Below, in pieces: positions 1 through 7,310 of a stretch of DNA of 13,027 nt. The translations under genes and the position numbers were made by a program. The notes beneath the pieces were generated by a model. The model was not told the DNA's origin and did no database searches. It worked only from the letters and a program-made list of their open reading frames with translations. How positions within the stretch are numbered: position 1 is the stretch's first letter; every line of letters begins with the position of its first letter. Origin of the DNA: Deltaproteobacteria bacterium (lineage in GTDB: Bacteria > Desulfobacterota > Desulfuromonadia > Desulfuromonadales > Geopsychrobacteraceae); NCBI GenBank assembly GCA_009993495.1, contig JAACTI010000007.1, forward strand, positions 1 to 13,027, read 5' to 3'.

Positions 1-1
1 T

Positions 2-967
2 GAAATCACCTCCGAAAATGCCGAACGGGTCGGAGTCATTGTGGGTTCGGGGCTTGGCGGCCTGCCGACGATTGAACACTATCATTCGGTGCTGCTTGAG
101 CGGGGCTACAAGAAGATTACGCCCTTTTTTATTCCCATGTTGATAATTAATCTGGCCCCTGGTCAGATTGCTATTCGCTTCGGGGCCAAGGGGCCGAATG
201 TCTCCAGCGTTTCGGCCTGTGCGACCGGAACCCATTCCATTGGTGATGCCTATCATACCATTGCCCGTGGCGATGCCGATGCTATGTTTGCCGGTGGTAC
301 CGAATCGACCATCACTCCTTTGGGAATCGGCGGCTTCAACGTTATGAAGGCATTGTCGACCCGCAACGACGACCCTCAGGCCGCAAGCCGTCCCTTTGAG
401 AAAAATCGCGATGGTTTTATTATGTCTGAAGGTGCCGGGGTGCTGTTTCTTGAAGAATACGAGCAAGCCAAGTCCCGCGGAGCCAAAATCTACTGTGAAG
501 TGGTTGGTTACGGCGCCAGCTGTGATGCTTTTCACCTGACCCAACCAGCTGCCGGGGGCGAGGGTGCGGCGCGCTGTATTGCCATGGCGTTGAAAAATGG
601 CAAGATCCGCCCGGAAGAGGTTGATTATATCAATGCTCACGGTACCTCGACGCATTTTAACGACCTCTACGAAACTATGGCAATTAAATCGGCCCTTGGT
701 GCGCACGCCGCCAAGGTCATGGTCAATTCGACCAAGAGTATGCTCGGCCATGCTTTAGGTGCCGCCGGTGGGATTGAAGCCGTCATCTCTATTCTGGCCA
801 TGGAACGGGCACTCTCGCCACCTACGATCAACTACCAGGACGCTGATCCGGAATGCGATCTCGATTACGTGCCCAATGTCGCACGTGAAGCTGATATCAA
901 GGTGGCACTTTCCAATTCTTTCGGGTTTGGCGGTACCAACGCAACCCTCGCCTTTCGTAAGTTGTGA
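2..967 (+). CDS. fabF: 3-oxoacyl-[acyl-carrier-protein] synthase II, 5'-truncated
   Basis: The reading frame is open from base 2 and ends at TGA 965-967; by comparison with E. coli FabF about 95 N-terminal residues lie outside the window. FabF (KAS II) elongates acyl-ACP with malonyl-ACP in cytosolic type II fatty acid synthesis. The Cys-His-His triad of the thiolase fold is visible: the nucleophile in SACATGTHSIGDA, the first histidine in NAHGTSTHFND, and the second in KSMLGHALGAAGG. The glycine-rich C-terminal NSFGFGGTNA typical of KAS enzymes is intact. The stop overlaps the rpiB start (TGATG), implying translational coupling. acpP would be expected just upstream, but that is outside the window. 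The TGTHS and GTSTHF forms are normal for FabF rather than FabB, so the assignment is firm. Confidence 0.96.
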   Translation, partial: EITSENAERVGVIVGSGLGGLPTIEHYHSVLLERGYKKITPFFIPMLIINLAPGQIAIRFGAKGPNVSSVSACATGTHSIGDAYHTIARGDADAMFAGGTESTITPLGIGGFNVMKALSTRNDDPQAASRPFEKNRDGFIMSEGAGVLFLEEYEQAKSRGAKIYCEVVGYGASCDAFHLTQPAAGGEGAARCIAMALKNGKIRPEEVDYINAHGTSTHFNDLYETMAIKSALGAHAAKVMVNSTKSMLGHALGAAGGIEAVISILAMERALSPPTINYQDADPECDLDYVPNVAREADIKVALSNSFGFGGTNATLAFRKL

Positions 968-1425
968 TGCGCATGATTGCGATTGCCAGTGATCATGGTG
1001 GTTTGCATTTAAAACAGGCAATTTGTCAGCTGTTGCAACAGCGCGACATGGAATTCGCCGATTTTGGTGTGACCGACGATTCTTCGGTTGACTATCCGGA
1101 TTATGCCCTCAAAGTTGCTGAAGCGGTTGCCACCGGCAGGCAGGCGCGTGGTATTCTGATCTGCGGTACCGGCATCGGCATGGCGATTGCGGCCAACAAA
1201 GTCAAAGGCATTCGTGCCGCGCTGGTGCATGACGAGTTTACGGCCCGTATGGCCAAAGAGCACAACAACGCGAATATTCTGGTGCTGGGAGGGCGGATTC
1301 TCGATGAACAGACCGGCGCCCGGCTGGTCGAAATCTGGCTGGACAGCCACTTTGAAGGCGGGCGTCACCAGGGGCGCCTTGATAAAATTGAACAGATTGC
1401 GTGTCGACCCTGCGGCGACGCCTGA
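967..1425 (+). CDS. rpiB: Ribose-5-phosphate isomerase B
   Basis: Interconverts ribose 5-phosphate and ribulose 5-phosphate in the pentose phosphate pathway; the product feeds both nucleotide synthesis and RibBA downstream. About 152 residues, the normal size for the RpiB/LacAB family. The N-terminal IAIASDHGG phosphate-binding loop (Asp9, His10), the CGTGIGM loop with the likely catalytic base Cys66, and EHNNANILVLGGR with its histidine are all present. The start is uncertain: GTG 964, ATG 967 and ATG 973 are in frame. ATG 967 is chosen because it forms a TGATG overlap with the fabF stop; ATG 973 gives an N-terminus closer to many family members. A strong hairpin plus T-run follows the stop by about 20 bases. 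Confidence 0.95.
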   Translation: MRMIAIASDHGGLHLKQAICQLLQQRDMEFADFGVTDDSSVDYPDYALKVAEAVATGRQARGILICGTGIGMAIAANKVKGIRAALVHDEFTARMAKEHNNANILVLGGRILDEQTGARLVEIWLDSHFEGGRHQGRLDKIEQIACRPCGDA

Positions 1426-1443
1426 GATTCCCGCTTCTTGTCC

Positions 1444-1476
1444 GGGGCGAAATGTTTTCGCCCCCGTGTTTTTTTT
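1444..1476 (+). terminator. Intrinsic terminator (or attenuator) after rpiB
   Basis: A perfect 9-bp stem, GGGGCGAAA (1444-1452) with TTTCGCCCC (1456-1464), closes a 3-nt TGT loop. A run of eight T (1469-1476) follows four bases later. It lies between the rpiB stop and the glyA start. It should end most fabF-rpiB transcripts, or attenuate read-through into glyA. No strong promoter is visible between the T-run and glyA. Confidence 0.8.
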
Positions 1477-1500
1477 GAGATAACTTCGGAGACTTCCCCC

Positions 1501-2760
1501 ATGAACCACGAGCATCTTACTGTTTTCGACCCCGAAATTGCGACAATTATCCAGCAGGAAACAATCCGTCAGGAATACAGCCTGGAATTTATTGCCTCGG
1601 AAAATTTTGTCAGTGAGGCGGTGCTTGAAGCGCAGGGTTCGGTGTTGACCAATAAATACGCCGAGGGTTATCCAGGCAAGCGCTATTATGGTGGTTGCGA
1701 AATGGTGGATCAGGCTGAGCAACTGGCGATTGACCGCGCCAAGCAATTGTTTGGCGCCGAGCATGTTAACGTGCAGCCCCATTCGGGTTCCCAGGCCAAT
1801 ATGGCGGTCTATTTTACTGTTTGTCAGCCGGGCGATACGGTATTGGGGATGAATCTCGCTCACGGTGGCCACTTGACCCACGGTTCGCCGGTGAACTTTT
1901 CAGGAAAACTTTTTACCATTGTGCCCTATGGAGTTAAGCCGGAAGATGGGCGCATCGACTACGCTGAGGTTGAACGTTTGGCCCGCGAGCACAAACCCAA
2001 GTTAATTGTGGTCGGCGCCAGCGCTTATACGCGCACCCTCGATTTCCCCGCTTTTCGCCGCATTGCCGACCAAGTCGGTGCGGTGGTGATGGTCGATATG
2101 GCCCATATTGCCGGTTTGGTGGCGGGGGGACAGCACCCCAATCCGGTTCCCTATGCCGATTTTGTCACCACCACCACCCACAAAACCCTGCGTGGCCCGC
2201 GGGGCGGCATGATTCTTTGCACGGAACCCTGGGGCAAAAAACTCAATAGCAATATCTTCCCCGGCATTCAGGGCGGGCCTTTGATGCACGTGATTGCCGC
2301 TAAGGCAGTCGCTTTTAAGGAAGCCTTGAGCCCGGGATTTAAAGCTTATTCCACCCAGATTGTTAAAAATGCGGCCACTCTCGCCACCGAGCTGCTTAAC
2401 CGCGGCTATACCCTGGTTTCAGGGGGCACTGATAACCACCTGATGCTCATGGATTTTACCGCGACGGAAATTACCGGCAAGATCGCCGAGGAAACCCTCG
2501 AAAAAGCGGGTTTGACCGTTAATAAGAACGCGGTGCCCTTTGATACCCGTTCTCCCTTTGTTACCAGCGGTATTCGCCTCGGCACTCCGGCGACAACCAC
2601 GCGTGGTCTTAAAGAAACGGAAATGATTCAGGTGGCTGCGTGGATTGATCGGGCGCTGCACGCGATTGATGATGAATCGGCTCTGGCGACCATTCGCGCC
2701 GAAGTCAAGGAGCTGTGTCTGCGCTTCCCCCTTTATGCCCATCGTCTGCCCAAGGCCTAA
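1501..2760 (+). CDS. glyA: Serine hydroxymethyltransferase
   Basis: PLP enzyme that converts serine plus tetrahydrofolate to glycine plus 5,10-methylene-THF, the main one-carbon source. 419 residues, the usual bacterial length. Visible signatures are the N-terminal LEFIASENFVS, the NKYAEGYPGKRYYGG substrate region, HSGSQAN, VDMAHIAGL with the cofactor-contacting Asp and His, and the PLP-lysine box TTTTHKTLRGPRGG with Lys228 as the Schiff-base residue. The start ATG 1501 is preceded by CGGAG about 9 bases upstream; the frame is open further upstream through the rpiB terminator, but that part is not conserved protein. The stop is 2 bases before the dCMP deaminase start. This is a logical pairing, since methylene-THF and dUMP meet at thymidylate synthase. 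Confidence 0.98.
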   Translation: MNHEHLTVFDPEIATIIQQETIRQEYSLEFIASENFVSEAVLEAQGSVLTNKYAEGYPGKRYYGGCEMVDQAEQLAIDRAKQLFGAEHVNVQPHSGSQANMAVYFTVCQPGDTVLGMNLAHGGHLTHGSPVNFSGKLFTIVPYGVKPEDGRIDYAEVERLAREHKPKLIVVGASAYTRTLDFPAFRRIADQVGAVVMVDMAHIAGLVAGGQHPNPVPYADFVTTTTHKTLRGPRGGMILCTEPWGKKLNSNIFPGIQGGPLMHVIAAKAVAFKEALSPGFKAYSTQIVKNAATLATELLNRGYTLVSGGTDNHLMLMDFTATEITGKIAEETLEKAGLTVNKNAVPFDTRSPFVTSGIRLGTPATTTRGLKETEMIQVAAWIDRALHAIDDESALATIRAEVKELCLRFPLYAHRLPKA

Positions 2761-2762
2761 GC

Positions 2763-3215
2763 GTGCGCCCGACCTGGGATGAGTATTTCATGCAGATTAC
2801 CCAGCTAGTGGCCACGCGCTCAACCTGTTTGCGTCGTCAGGTTGGGGCTTTGCTGGTGAAAGATCGCAACATTCTGGCAACCGGCTATAACGGCGTGCCT
2901 TCGGGCATTCGTCACTGTGAAGAAGTCGGTTGTCTGCGCGAGCAGCTTAAGGTGCCCTCAGGCGAGCGTCATGAACTCTGCCGCGGTTTGCATGCCGAAC
3001 AGAATGCCATTATTCAGGCCGCGCGCCATGGCATTAATATTCAGGGTGCTAAACTCTACTGTACCGATTCGCCGTGCAGTATTTGCAGTAAAATGCTCAT
3101 TAACGCGGGCATTGAGCAGATTGTTTATGGCCGAGGTTATGCCGATGATCTGGCGCGCGAGATGCTCGCCGAAGCCGGGGTTGAAACGCGGTTGTACAAC
3201 GGAGAGGGCGCGTGA
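2763..3215 (+). CDS. dCMP deaminase (ComEB-type cytidine/deoxycytidylate deaminase)
   Basis: Predicted to deaminate dCMP to dUMP, feeding thymidylate synthesis. The 150-residue protein belongs to the zinc-dependent cytidine deaminase fold: His77-Ala-Glu79 supplies one zinc ligand and the proton shuttle, and Cys105/Cys108 in SPCSICSKM supply the other ligands. The dCMP-specific features TRSTCLRRQVGALLVKD, GYNGVPSG and the Cys/His-rich stretch HCEEVGC...GERHELC are present, which separates it from tRNA adenosine deaminases and from RibD. GTG 2763 is chosen because it gives the conserved start MRPTWDEYFM and sits 2 bases after the glyA stop. ATG 2790 is a shorter alternative, and a longer frame into glyA is unlikely. 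The end overlaps nrdR by 4 bases (GTGA). Called comEB or dcd in some genomes. Confidence 0.94.
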   Translation: MRPTWDEYFMQITQLVATRSTCLRRQVGALLVKDRNILATGYNGVPSGIRHCEEVGCLREQLKVPSGERHELCRGLHAEQNAIIQAARHGINIQGAKLYCTDSPCSICSKMLINAGIEQIVYGRGYADDLAREMLAEAGVETRLYNGEGA

Positions 3216-3673
3216 ACTGTCCCTTCTGCAATTTTGGCGATACGCGGGTCGTCGATTCGCGCCTGGGAAAAGAGGGCAAAAATGTCCGTCGACGCCGCGA
3301 ATGCCCTGAATGTGAGCGCCGTTTTACCACCTATGAAAGGGTCGAAGAAATTCTCCCCTGGGTGATCAAGAAAGATGGCCGCCGCGAAGCCTTTGATCGG
3401 GCTAAAATTATTGCCGGGATGCAACGCGCTTGCGAAAAACGCCCGGTTTCCATCGCCCAGATCGAAGAACTGGTCGATCGCCTCGAACGCCATTTTCAGG
3501 ACAGCGGCGAGAAGGAAATCAGCGCCAGTCTCATTGGCGCAGAAGTGATGAAATCTTTACAGGCGGCTGATGAGGTCGCCTATGTGCGTTTTGCATCTGT
3601 TTATCGGCAGTTCAAAGATATTAATGAATTCATGCACGAACTCAAAGAACTGCTGGCGCGACCGGAGGCGTGA
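3212..3673 (+). CDS. nrdR: Transcriptional repressor NrdR
   Basis: Zinc-finger/ATP-cone repressor that binds NrdR boxes at ribonucleotide reductase promoters and responds to ATP/dATP. 153 residues, normal length. The N-terminal zinc ribbon has Cys3, Cys6, Cys31 and Cys34 around a basic RRRREC segment that contacts DNA. An ATP-cone domain follows from about residue 48 (PWVIKKDGRREAFDRAKI) to about residue 138, including EVAYVRFASVYRQFKD. The start is GTG 3212 with GGAGAGGG just upstream; it overlaps the dCMP deaminase stop by 4 bases, indicating translational coupling. Placing a dNTP-sensing repressor beside dCMP deaminase and GlyA fits a deoxynucleotide supply cluster. I saw no obvious NrdR box inside the window, so its targets are elsewhere. 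Confidence 0.98.
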   Translation: MNCPFCNFGDTRVVDSRLGKEGKNVRRRRECPECERRFTTYERVEEILPWVIKKDGRREAFDRAKIIAGMQRACEKRPVSIAQIEELVDRLERHFQDSGEKEISASLIGAEVMKSLQAADEVAYVRFASVYRQFKDINEFMHELKELLARPEA

Positions 3674-3690
3674 GGCTTGAAGCGCCCGTG

Positions 3691-3740
3691 TTTTTTTCTG
3701 TCAGCCGGATCACCCCCTGATCCGGCTGTGTCGTTTATTC
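3691..3740 (+). terminator. Hairpin between nrdR and ribD, probable weak terminator
   Basis: A perfect 10-bp inverted repeat, AGCCGGATCA (3703-3712) and TGATCCGGCT (3718-3727), encloses a 5-C loop. It is followed by GTGTCGTTTATTCT, which is T-rich but lacks a clean T-run. A separate run of seven T (3691-3697) sits just before it, behind only a weak GGCG/CGCC stem (3667-3670 with 3683-3686). It probably separates the nrdR unit from the rib genes, with some read-through. Nothing in this 86-base gap resembles an FMN riboswitch. Confidence 0.6.
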
Positions 3741-3759
3741 TACTGAAAATGAAAACCTG

Positions 3760-4869
3760 ATGTCACCACACCTCGCATACATGCAGCGCGCCTTGCAATT
3801 GGCCCGAGAGGCTTTAGGCCGGACTGCACCCAATCCGACGGTTGGCGCCGTCATTGTGCGTGATGGACAGATTGTCGGCGAAGGTTTTCATCCCCGGGCG
3901 GGGGAACCCCATGCCGAAATTTTTGCCCTGCGGCAGGCCGGTGAAAGAGCCCGCGGAGCCGATATTTACGTGACTCTTGAACCTTGCGCCCACCAGGGTC
4001 GCACCGGGCCTTGTGCCGATGCCTTGATCGCTGCCGGGATCAAGGGTGTTTTTGCCGCCATTGTCGACCCTAATCCCCAGGTTGCAGGTCGCGGACTCCA
4101 ACGCTTACAAGCTGCGGGGATCACCGTTGAATTGGGGCTCTGTGCCGCTGAAGCGCACAAGTTGATCGCCCCCTTTGCCTGGCACATCCGCCACCAGACC
4201 CCGTATACCCTCTACAAGGCCGCCATGACTTTTGACGGTCAGTTAGCCACGGCCAGCGGCGATTCGCGCTGGGTGTCCTCGCCGCCAAGCCGCGAGCGGG
4301 TTCATCAATTGCGTGATCAGGTCGATGCAATTATGGTTGGCATTGAAACCGTTCTGGCCGATGATCCCCAATTGACGACCCGCCTGCCTGAGGGGGGGCG
4401 AGATCCCCTGCGCATTGTGGTCGACAGCCGTCTGCGCATCCCCCTGGACAGCCGGGTGGTGAATCTGAACTCAAAGGCCAAAACTTTGATTGCGACAACC
4501 GACCAGGCCGATACCGATAAAATTTCTGCACTGCAGGCTGCGGGTTGTGAAGTGCTGGTTCTTCCTGCCGATGCCGGCAGAGTCAGCCTAACAGAGCTCT
4601 GGCGTCAGCTGGGTGCTCGCGGGGTGCAGTTTTTGCTCCTTGAAGGTGGGCGCACCCTGGCGGCTGAAGTTTTGCGCCACCGGCTGCTGAATGCAATCCA
4701 ACTCTATCTGGCTCCCAAACTGGTGGGCGGGCAGGGCCGTGCAGGCCTGTTTGCCGGCCAGGGCTGCGAACTCATGGCCGAGGCTCTGGAGCTGGGCCCC
4801 CTTGAGGTTGAGAGGGTAGGGGAAGATCTGTTGCTGACGGCGGAGGTGAAAGCATGTTTACCGGACTGA
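3760..4869 (+). CDS. ribD: Bifunctional diaminohydroxyphosphoribosylaminopyrimidine deaminase / 5-amino-6-(5-phosphoribosylamino)uracil reductase
   Basis: Carries out the second and third steps of riboflavin synthesis from the GTP branch. 369 residues, the normal bifunctional length. The N-terminal deaminase (about 1-145) has the zinc site His51-Ala-Glu53 with Cys76 and Cys85 in EPCAHQGRTGPC. The C-terminal NADPH reductase (about 146-365) shows KAAMTFDGQLAT, SRWVSS, VDAIMVGIETVLADDPQLTTR, and the late LLLEGGRTLAAE and KLVGGQGRAG motifs. ATG 3760 is used; ATG 3781 (MQRALQLARE) is also possible, and neither has a strong Shine-Dalgarno. The gene overlaps ribE by 16 bases. It heads the rib group (ribD-ribE-ribBA-ribH). 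Confidence 0.97.
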   Translation: MSPHLAYMQRALQLAREALGRTAPNPTVGAVIVRDGQIVGEGFHPRAGEPHAEIFALRQAGERARGADIYVTLEPCAHQGRTGPCADALIAAGIKGVFAAIVDPNPQVAGRGLQRLQAAGITVELGLCAAEAHKLIAPFAWHIRHQTPYTLYKAAMTFDGQLATASGDSRWVSSPPSRERVHQLRDQVDAIMVGIETVLADDPQLTTRLPEGGRDPLRIVVDSRLRIPLDSRVVNLNSKAKTLIATTDQADTDKISALQAAGCEVLVLPADAGRVSLTELWRQLGARGVQFLLLEGGRTLAAEVLRHRLLNAIQLYLAPKLVGGQGRAGLFAGQGCELMAEALELGPLEVERVGEDLLLTAEVKACLPD

Positions 4870-5507
4870 TTGAAGCAACCGGTCAAATAGCCAGCCTGGT
4901 CTCAACTGAACAGGTCTGGCAGCTTAGAATAACCACACCCTTGGTGAAAGAAAATTTACACTTGGGCGAGAGCATTGCGGTGAACGGCGTCTGTTTAACT
5001 CTCACCGGTCAGGATACGCAGAGTTTCACTGCCGATATTTCTTCGGAAAGTCTCAGGGTGACCACCCTCGGTCAGCTGAAAATTGGCACCCCGGTTAATC
5101 TCGAACGGGCCTTGCGCCTCTCGGATCGTCTGGGGGGGCATTTGGTGAGTGGCCATGTTGATGCCATCAGTCATTTGCGTGCAATTCATCCCGAAGGTTC
5201 GGCCCGGCGTCTCGAATTTGATCTGCCCCCTGAAATTGTGCCCTATCTGGCCGCAAAGGGTTCCATCGCTATTGACGGCATCAGTCTGACGGTTAACCAG
5301 GTTCGGGAAAAAAGTTTTTCGGTTATGATCATTCCTCAGAGCTTGGCTATGACCACCCTCAATCACTTGCGCTCCGGTACCCCGGTGAATTTAGAATCAG
5401 ATCTGTTGGCGCGCTACGTCGAAACCCTGCTCAGAAGCCGAGGGGCGCAGCCCGGAAGCACCGGTGCACTCTCACGCGAGTTTCTTGCCAAGAATGGTTT
5501 TCTGTGA
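4854..5507 (+). CDS. ribE: Riboflavin synthase, alpha subunit
   Basis: Dismutates two molecules of 6,7-dimethyl-8-ribityllumazine to riboflavin plus the pyrimidine precursor that RibH reuses. 217 residues, typical of the trimeric enzyme. Two tandem lumazine-binding repeats are visible. The first opens MFTGLIEATGQI and has SIAVNGVCLTL; the second, from about residue 97, has GGHLVSGHVD and the matching SIAIDGISLTVN. The C-terminus (about 190-217) is the variable trimerisation tail. The start ATG 4854 follows a strong Shine-Dalgarno, GGAGGTGAAAGC, inside the end of ribD, so translation is coupled. The gene is called ribC in E. coli nomenclature. The only oddity is a 57-base gap to ribBA in an otherwise tight cluster. 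Confidence 0.97.
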   Translation: MFTGLIEATGQIASLVSTEQVWQLRITTPLVKENLHLGESIAVNGVCLTLTGQDTQSFTADISSESLRVTTLGQLKIGTPVNLERALRLSDRLGGHLVSGHVDAISHLRAIHPEGSARRLEFDLPPEIVPYLAAKGSIAIDGISLTVNQVREKSFSVMIIPQSLAMTTLNHLRSGTPVNLESDLLARYVETLLRSRGAQPGSTGALSREFLAKNGFL

Positions 5508-5513
5508 CATGAT
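5485..5513 (+). promoter_or_regulatory. Possible internal promoter before ribBA
   Basis: TTGCCA (5485-5490) is separated by exactly 17 bases from CATGAT (5508-5513), a fair sigma-70 match (5/6 and 4/6). It would start transcription near 5520 and give ribBA a leader of about 45 nt. It lies over the 3' end of ribE, and such matches can arise by chance. Confidence 0.3.
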
Positions 5514-5564
5514 CCGCCCCGATATTTACGTGTTTTTAGAAGCGATAGAGAAAGAAGAAATAAC

Positions 5565-6767
5565 ATGTCCGTTGCTAAAATAACCGCTGCCCTCGAAGAT
5601 ATTCGTGCGGGGAAAATGGTGATCCTGGTCGATGATGAAGATCGTGAAAATGAAGGGGATCTGACCATGGCTGCCGAACTGGTGACGCCGGAAGCGATTA
5701 ACTTCATGGCCACCGAGGGACGTGGTCTGATCTGTCTGTCGTTAACCGAAGATCGCGCTGATTATCTTGATTTGCCGTTGATGGTGACCGACAACAGCTC
5801 TTCCTTTGGCACCGCTTTTACTATATCTATTGAAGCCCGCAAGGGCGTCACCACGGGTATCTCCGCGGCCGATCGTGCGCGGACGATTCAAGTCGCCCTG
5901 GCTGACGAAACCACGGCCTATGATCTGGCGCGCCCCGGCCATGTTTTTCCCCTGCGTGCGCGCAAGGGTGGGGTGATGGTGCGCACCGGTCAGACCGAGG
6001 GTTCGGTTGATCTGGCACGCCTGGCCGGTATGAAGCCTGCCGGTGTGATCTGCGAGATCATGAACGCTGACGGCACCATGGCGCGTATGCCGCAACTGAT
6101 CGAGTTTGCCGAAAAACACGCGCTTAAAATTGTCAGTATTGCCGATCTCATCGCCTATCGTATGCGCAAGGAATTGCTGGTGCGAAGGGTGGCCGAGACC
6201 AGCCTGCCCACCAGTTTCGGTGGCGATTTCCGCACGATTGTCTATGAAAACGATGTCGATTCCTCCCAGCATATTGCCCTGATCAAAGGTGAAATCGACC
6301 CAGACAAGCCCGTATTGGTGCGCGTGCATTCCGAGTGTCTCACCGGTGATGTCTTTGGCTCAGAGCGCTGTGATTGTGCCGAACAGTTGCACGCCGCAAT
6401 GGCACAGGTTGAGCGCGAGGGTGCGGGCGTTATCTTGTATATGCGGCAGGAAGGCCGCGGAATCGGCCTGGTGAATAAAATCAAGGCCTATGCTCTGCAA
6501 GATAAGGGGCGTGATACGGTAGAAGCCAACGAGGAGCTCGGTTTTGGTGCCGATTTGCGTGATTATGGCATCGGGGCCCAGATGCTCACTGATCTGGGAA
6601 TTAACAAGCTGCGCCTGATGACCAACAATCCCAAAAAAATTGTCGGCCTTGAAGGCTATGGCATCGAAATTTGTGAACGCGTGCCGATTGAAATTGCCGC
6701 CCATGCAACCAACTTGAAATATTTACAGACCAAGCGTCAGAAGCTTGGACATTTGCTCGATCTCTAA
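5565..6767 (+). CDS. ribBA: Bifunctional 3,4-dihydroxy-2-butanone-4-phosphate synthase / GTP cyclohydrolase II
   Basis: Supplies both entry points of riboflavin synthesis: dihydroxybutanone phosphate from ribulose 5-phosphate, and the pyrimidine precursor from GTP. 400 residues, the usual fused length. The N-terminal DHBP synthase (about 1-200) has the acidic metal/substrate loop DEDRENEGD (24-32), TTGISAADRA, and RPGHVFPLRARKGGV. The C-terminal cyclohydrolase II has the zinc cysteines 258, 269 and 271 (C-x10-C-x-C in SECLTGDVFGSERCDC), RQEGRGIGLVNKIKAYALQD, the Tyr/Arg region DLRDYGIGAQ, and LMTNNPKKI. All key residues of both halves are present, so neither half looks degenerate (in some RibBA proteins one half is dead). 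The start ATG 5565 follows the purine-rich AGAAAGAAGA. ribH begins 42 bases after the stop. Confidence 0.97.
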   Translation: MSVAKITAALEDIRAGKMVILVDDEDRENEGDLTMAAELVTPEAINFMATEGRGLICLSLTEDRADYLDLPLMVTDNSSSFGTAFTISIEARKGVTTGISAADRARTIQVALADETTAYDLARPGHVFPLRARKGGVMVRTGQTEGSVDLARLAGMKPAGVICEIMNADGTMARMPQLIEFAEKHALKIVSIADLIAYRMRKELLVRRVAETSLPTSFGGDFRTIVYENDVDSSQHIALIKGEIDPDKPVLVRVHSECLTGDVFGSERCDCAEQLHAAMAQVEREGAGVILYMRQEGRGIGLVNKIKAYALQDKGRDTVEANEELGFGADLRDYGIGAQMLTDLGINKLRLMTNNPKKIVGLEGYGIEICERVPIEIAAHATNLKYLQTKRQKLGHLLDL

Positions 6768-6769
6768 AT

Positions 6770-6807
6770 CTGCGTGAAAACGCAGTGTCCGGTGGAAAGG
6801 AACACTG
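6770..6807 (+). promoter_or_regulatory. Two mutually exclusive hairpins at the ribH ribosome binding site
   Basis: CTGCGT (6770-6775) and ACGCAG (6780-6785) form a 6-bp stem with a GAAA tetraloop. CAGTGT (6783-6788) and ACACTG (6802-6807) form a second 6-bp stem, whose loop holds the ribH Shine-Dalgarno GGAAAGGA. The two share bases 6783-6785 and cannot form fully together. This may tune ribH translation relative to ribBA; it is inferred from pairing only. Confidence 0.35.
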
Positions 6808-6809
6808 TC

Positions 6810-7274
6810 ATGCCACACATAATCGAAGGAAATCTCGAAGCTGCCGGGTTCAAATTTGCCCTGGTCGTCAGCCGCTTCAACAGCTTTATCTGTGACCGAC
6901 TGCTGGAAGGCGCGGTGGATACTTTGCTGCGGCATGGAGCCGTTGCTAAAAATTTGACCATCGTCAAGGTGCCGGGGGCCTTTGAAATTCCACTCGCAGC
7001 ACAAAAACTTGCGCGCAGTGGCACCTACGACGCCCTGATCTGTCTGGGGGCGGTTATCCGCGGCGGCACCCCACATTTTGAATATGTCAGTGCCGAAGTT
7101 TCCAAGGGGGTCGCCAGCGTCTCTCTTGAGAGCGGTGTGCCGGTTTCTTTTGGCGTCTTGACGACCGACAGTGTGGAACAGGCCATCGAACGTGCCGGTA
7201 CCAAGGCGGGCAACAAGGGCAGTGAGGCCGCCATGGGTGCGATTGAAATGGTGAATTTATGTCGGTCGCTTTAA
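6810..7274 (+). CDS. ribH: 6,7-dimethyl-8-ribityllumazine synthase
   Basis: Condenses the aminouracil made by the RibD branch with the dihydroxybutanone phosphate from RibBA, giving lumazine for RibE. 154 residues, the standard size of the capsid-forming subunit. Signature regions in order: ALVVSRFNSFI (phosphate/aromatic contact), VPGAFEIPLAAQKLA, ICLGAVIRGGTPHFEYV with the catalytic His89, PVSFGVLTTDS, and AGNKGSEAAMGAIEM. ATG 6810 is chosen over the in-frame GTG 6774 because GGAAAGGA lies 8-9 bases upstream and the conserved N-terminus starts there. Last of the four riboflavin genes; nusB follows within 40 bases, an arrangement widespread in bacteria. Confidence 0.97.
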   Translation: MPHIIEGNLEAAGFKFALVVSRFNSFICDRLLEGAVDTLLRHGAVAKNLTIVKVPGAFEIPLAAQKLARSGTYDALICLGAVIRGGTPHFEYVSAEVSKGVASVSLESGVPVSFGVLTTDSVEQAIERAGTKAGNKGSEAAMGAIEMVNLCRSL

Positions 7275-7310
7275 TTTCCTGATTTTGAAAAAAAGGTCGT
7301 GAACTCCCCT

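Noticed and set aside
1009..1881. Long open frame on the minus strand across rpiB and glyA
   Set aside because: It is antisense to two strongly recognised genes, crosses both, and has no family-like motif; it is a by-product of codon bias.
3959..5532. The 14-mer CCGATATTTACGTG occurs in ribD (about 3959) and before ribBA (about 5519)
   Set aside because: One shared 14-mer in 13 kb is close to chance, and the flanks do not match; it is coding sequence in one copy.
5742..6329. Minus-strand open frame of nearly 200 codons within ribBA
   Set aside because: Shadow of the RibBA reading frame; histidine- and glutamine-rich composition typical of reversed coding sequence.
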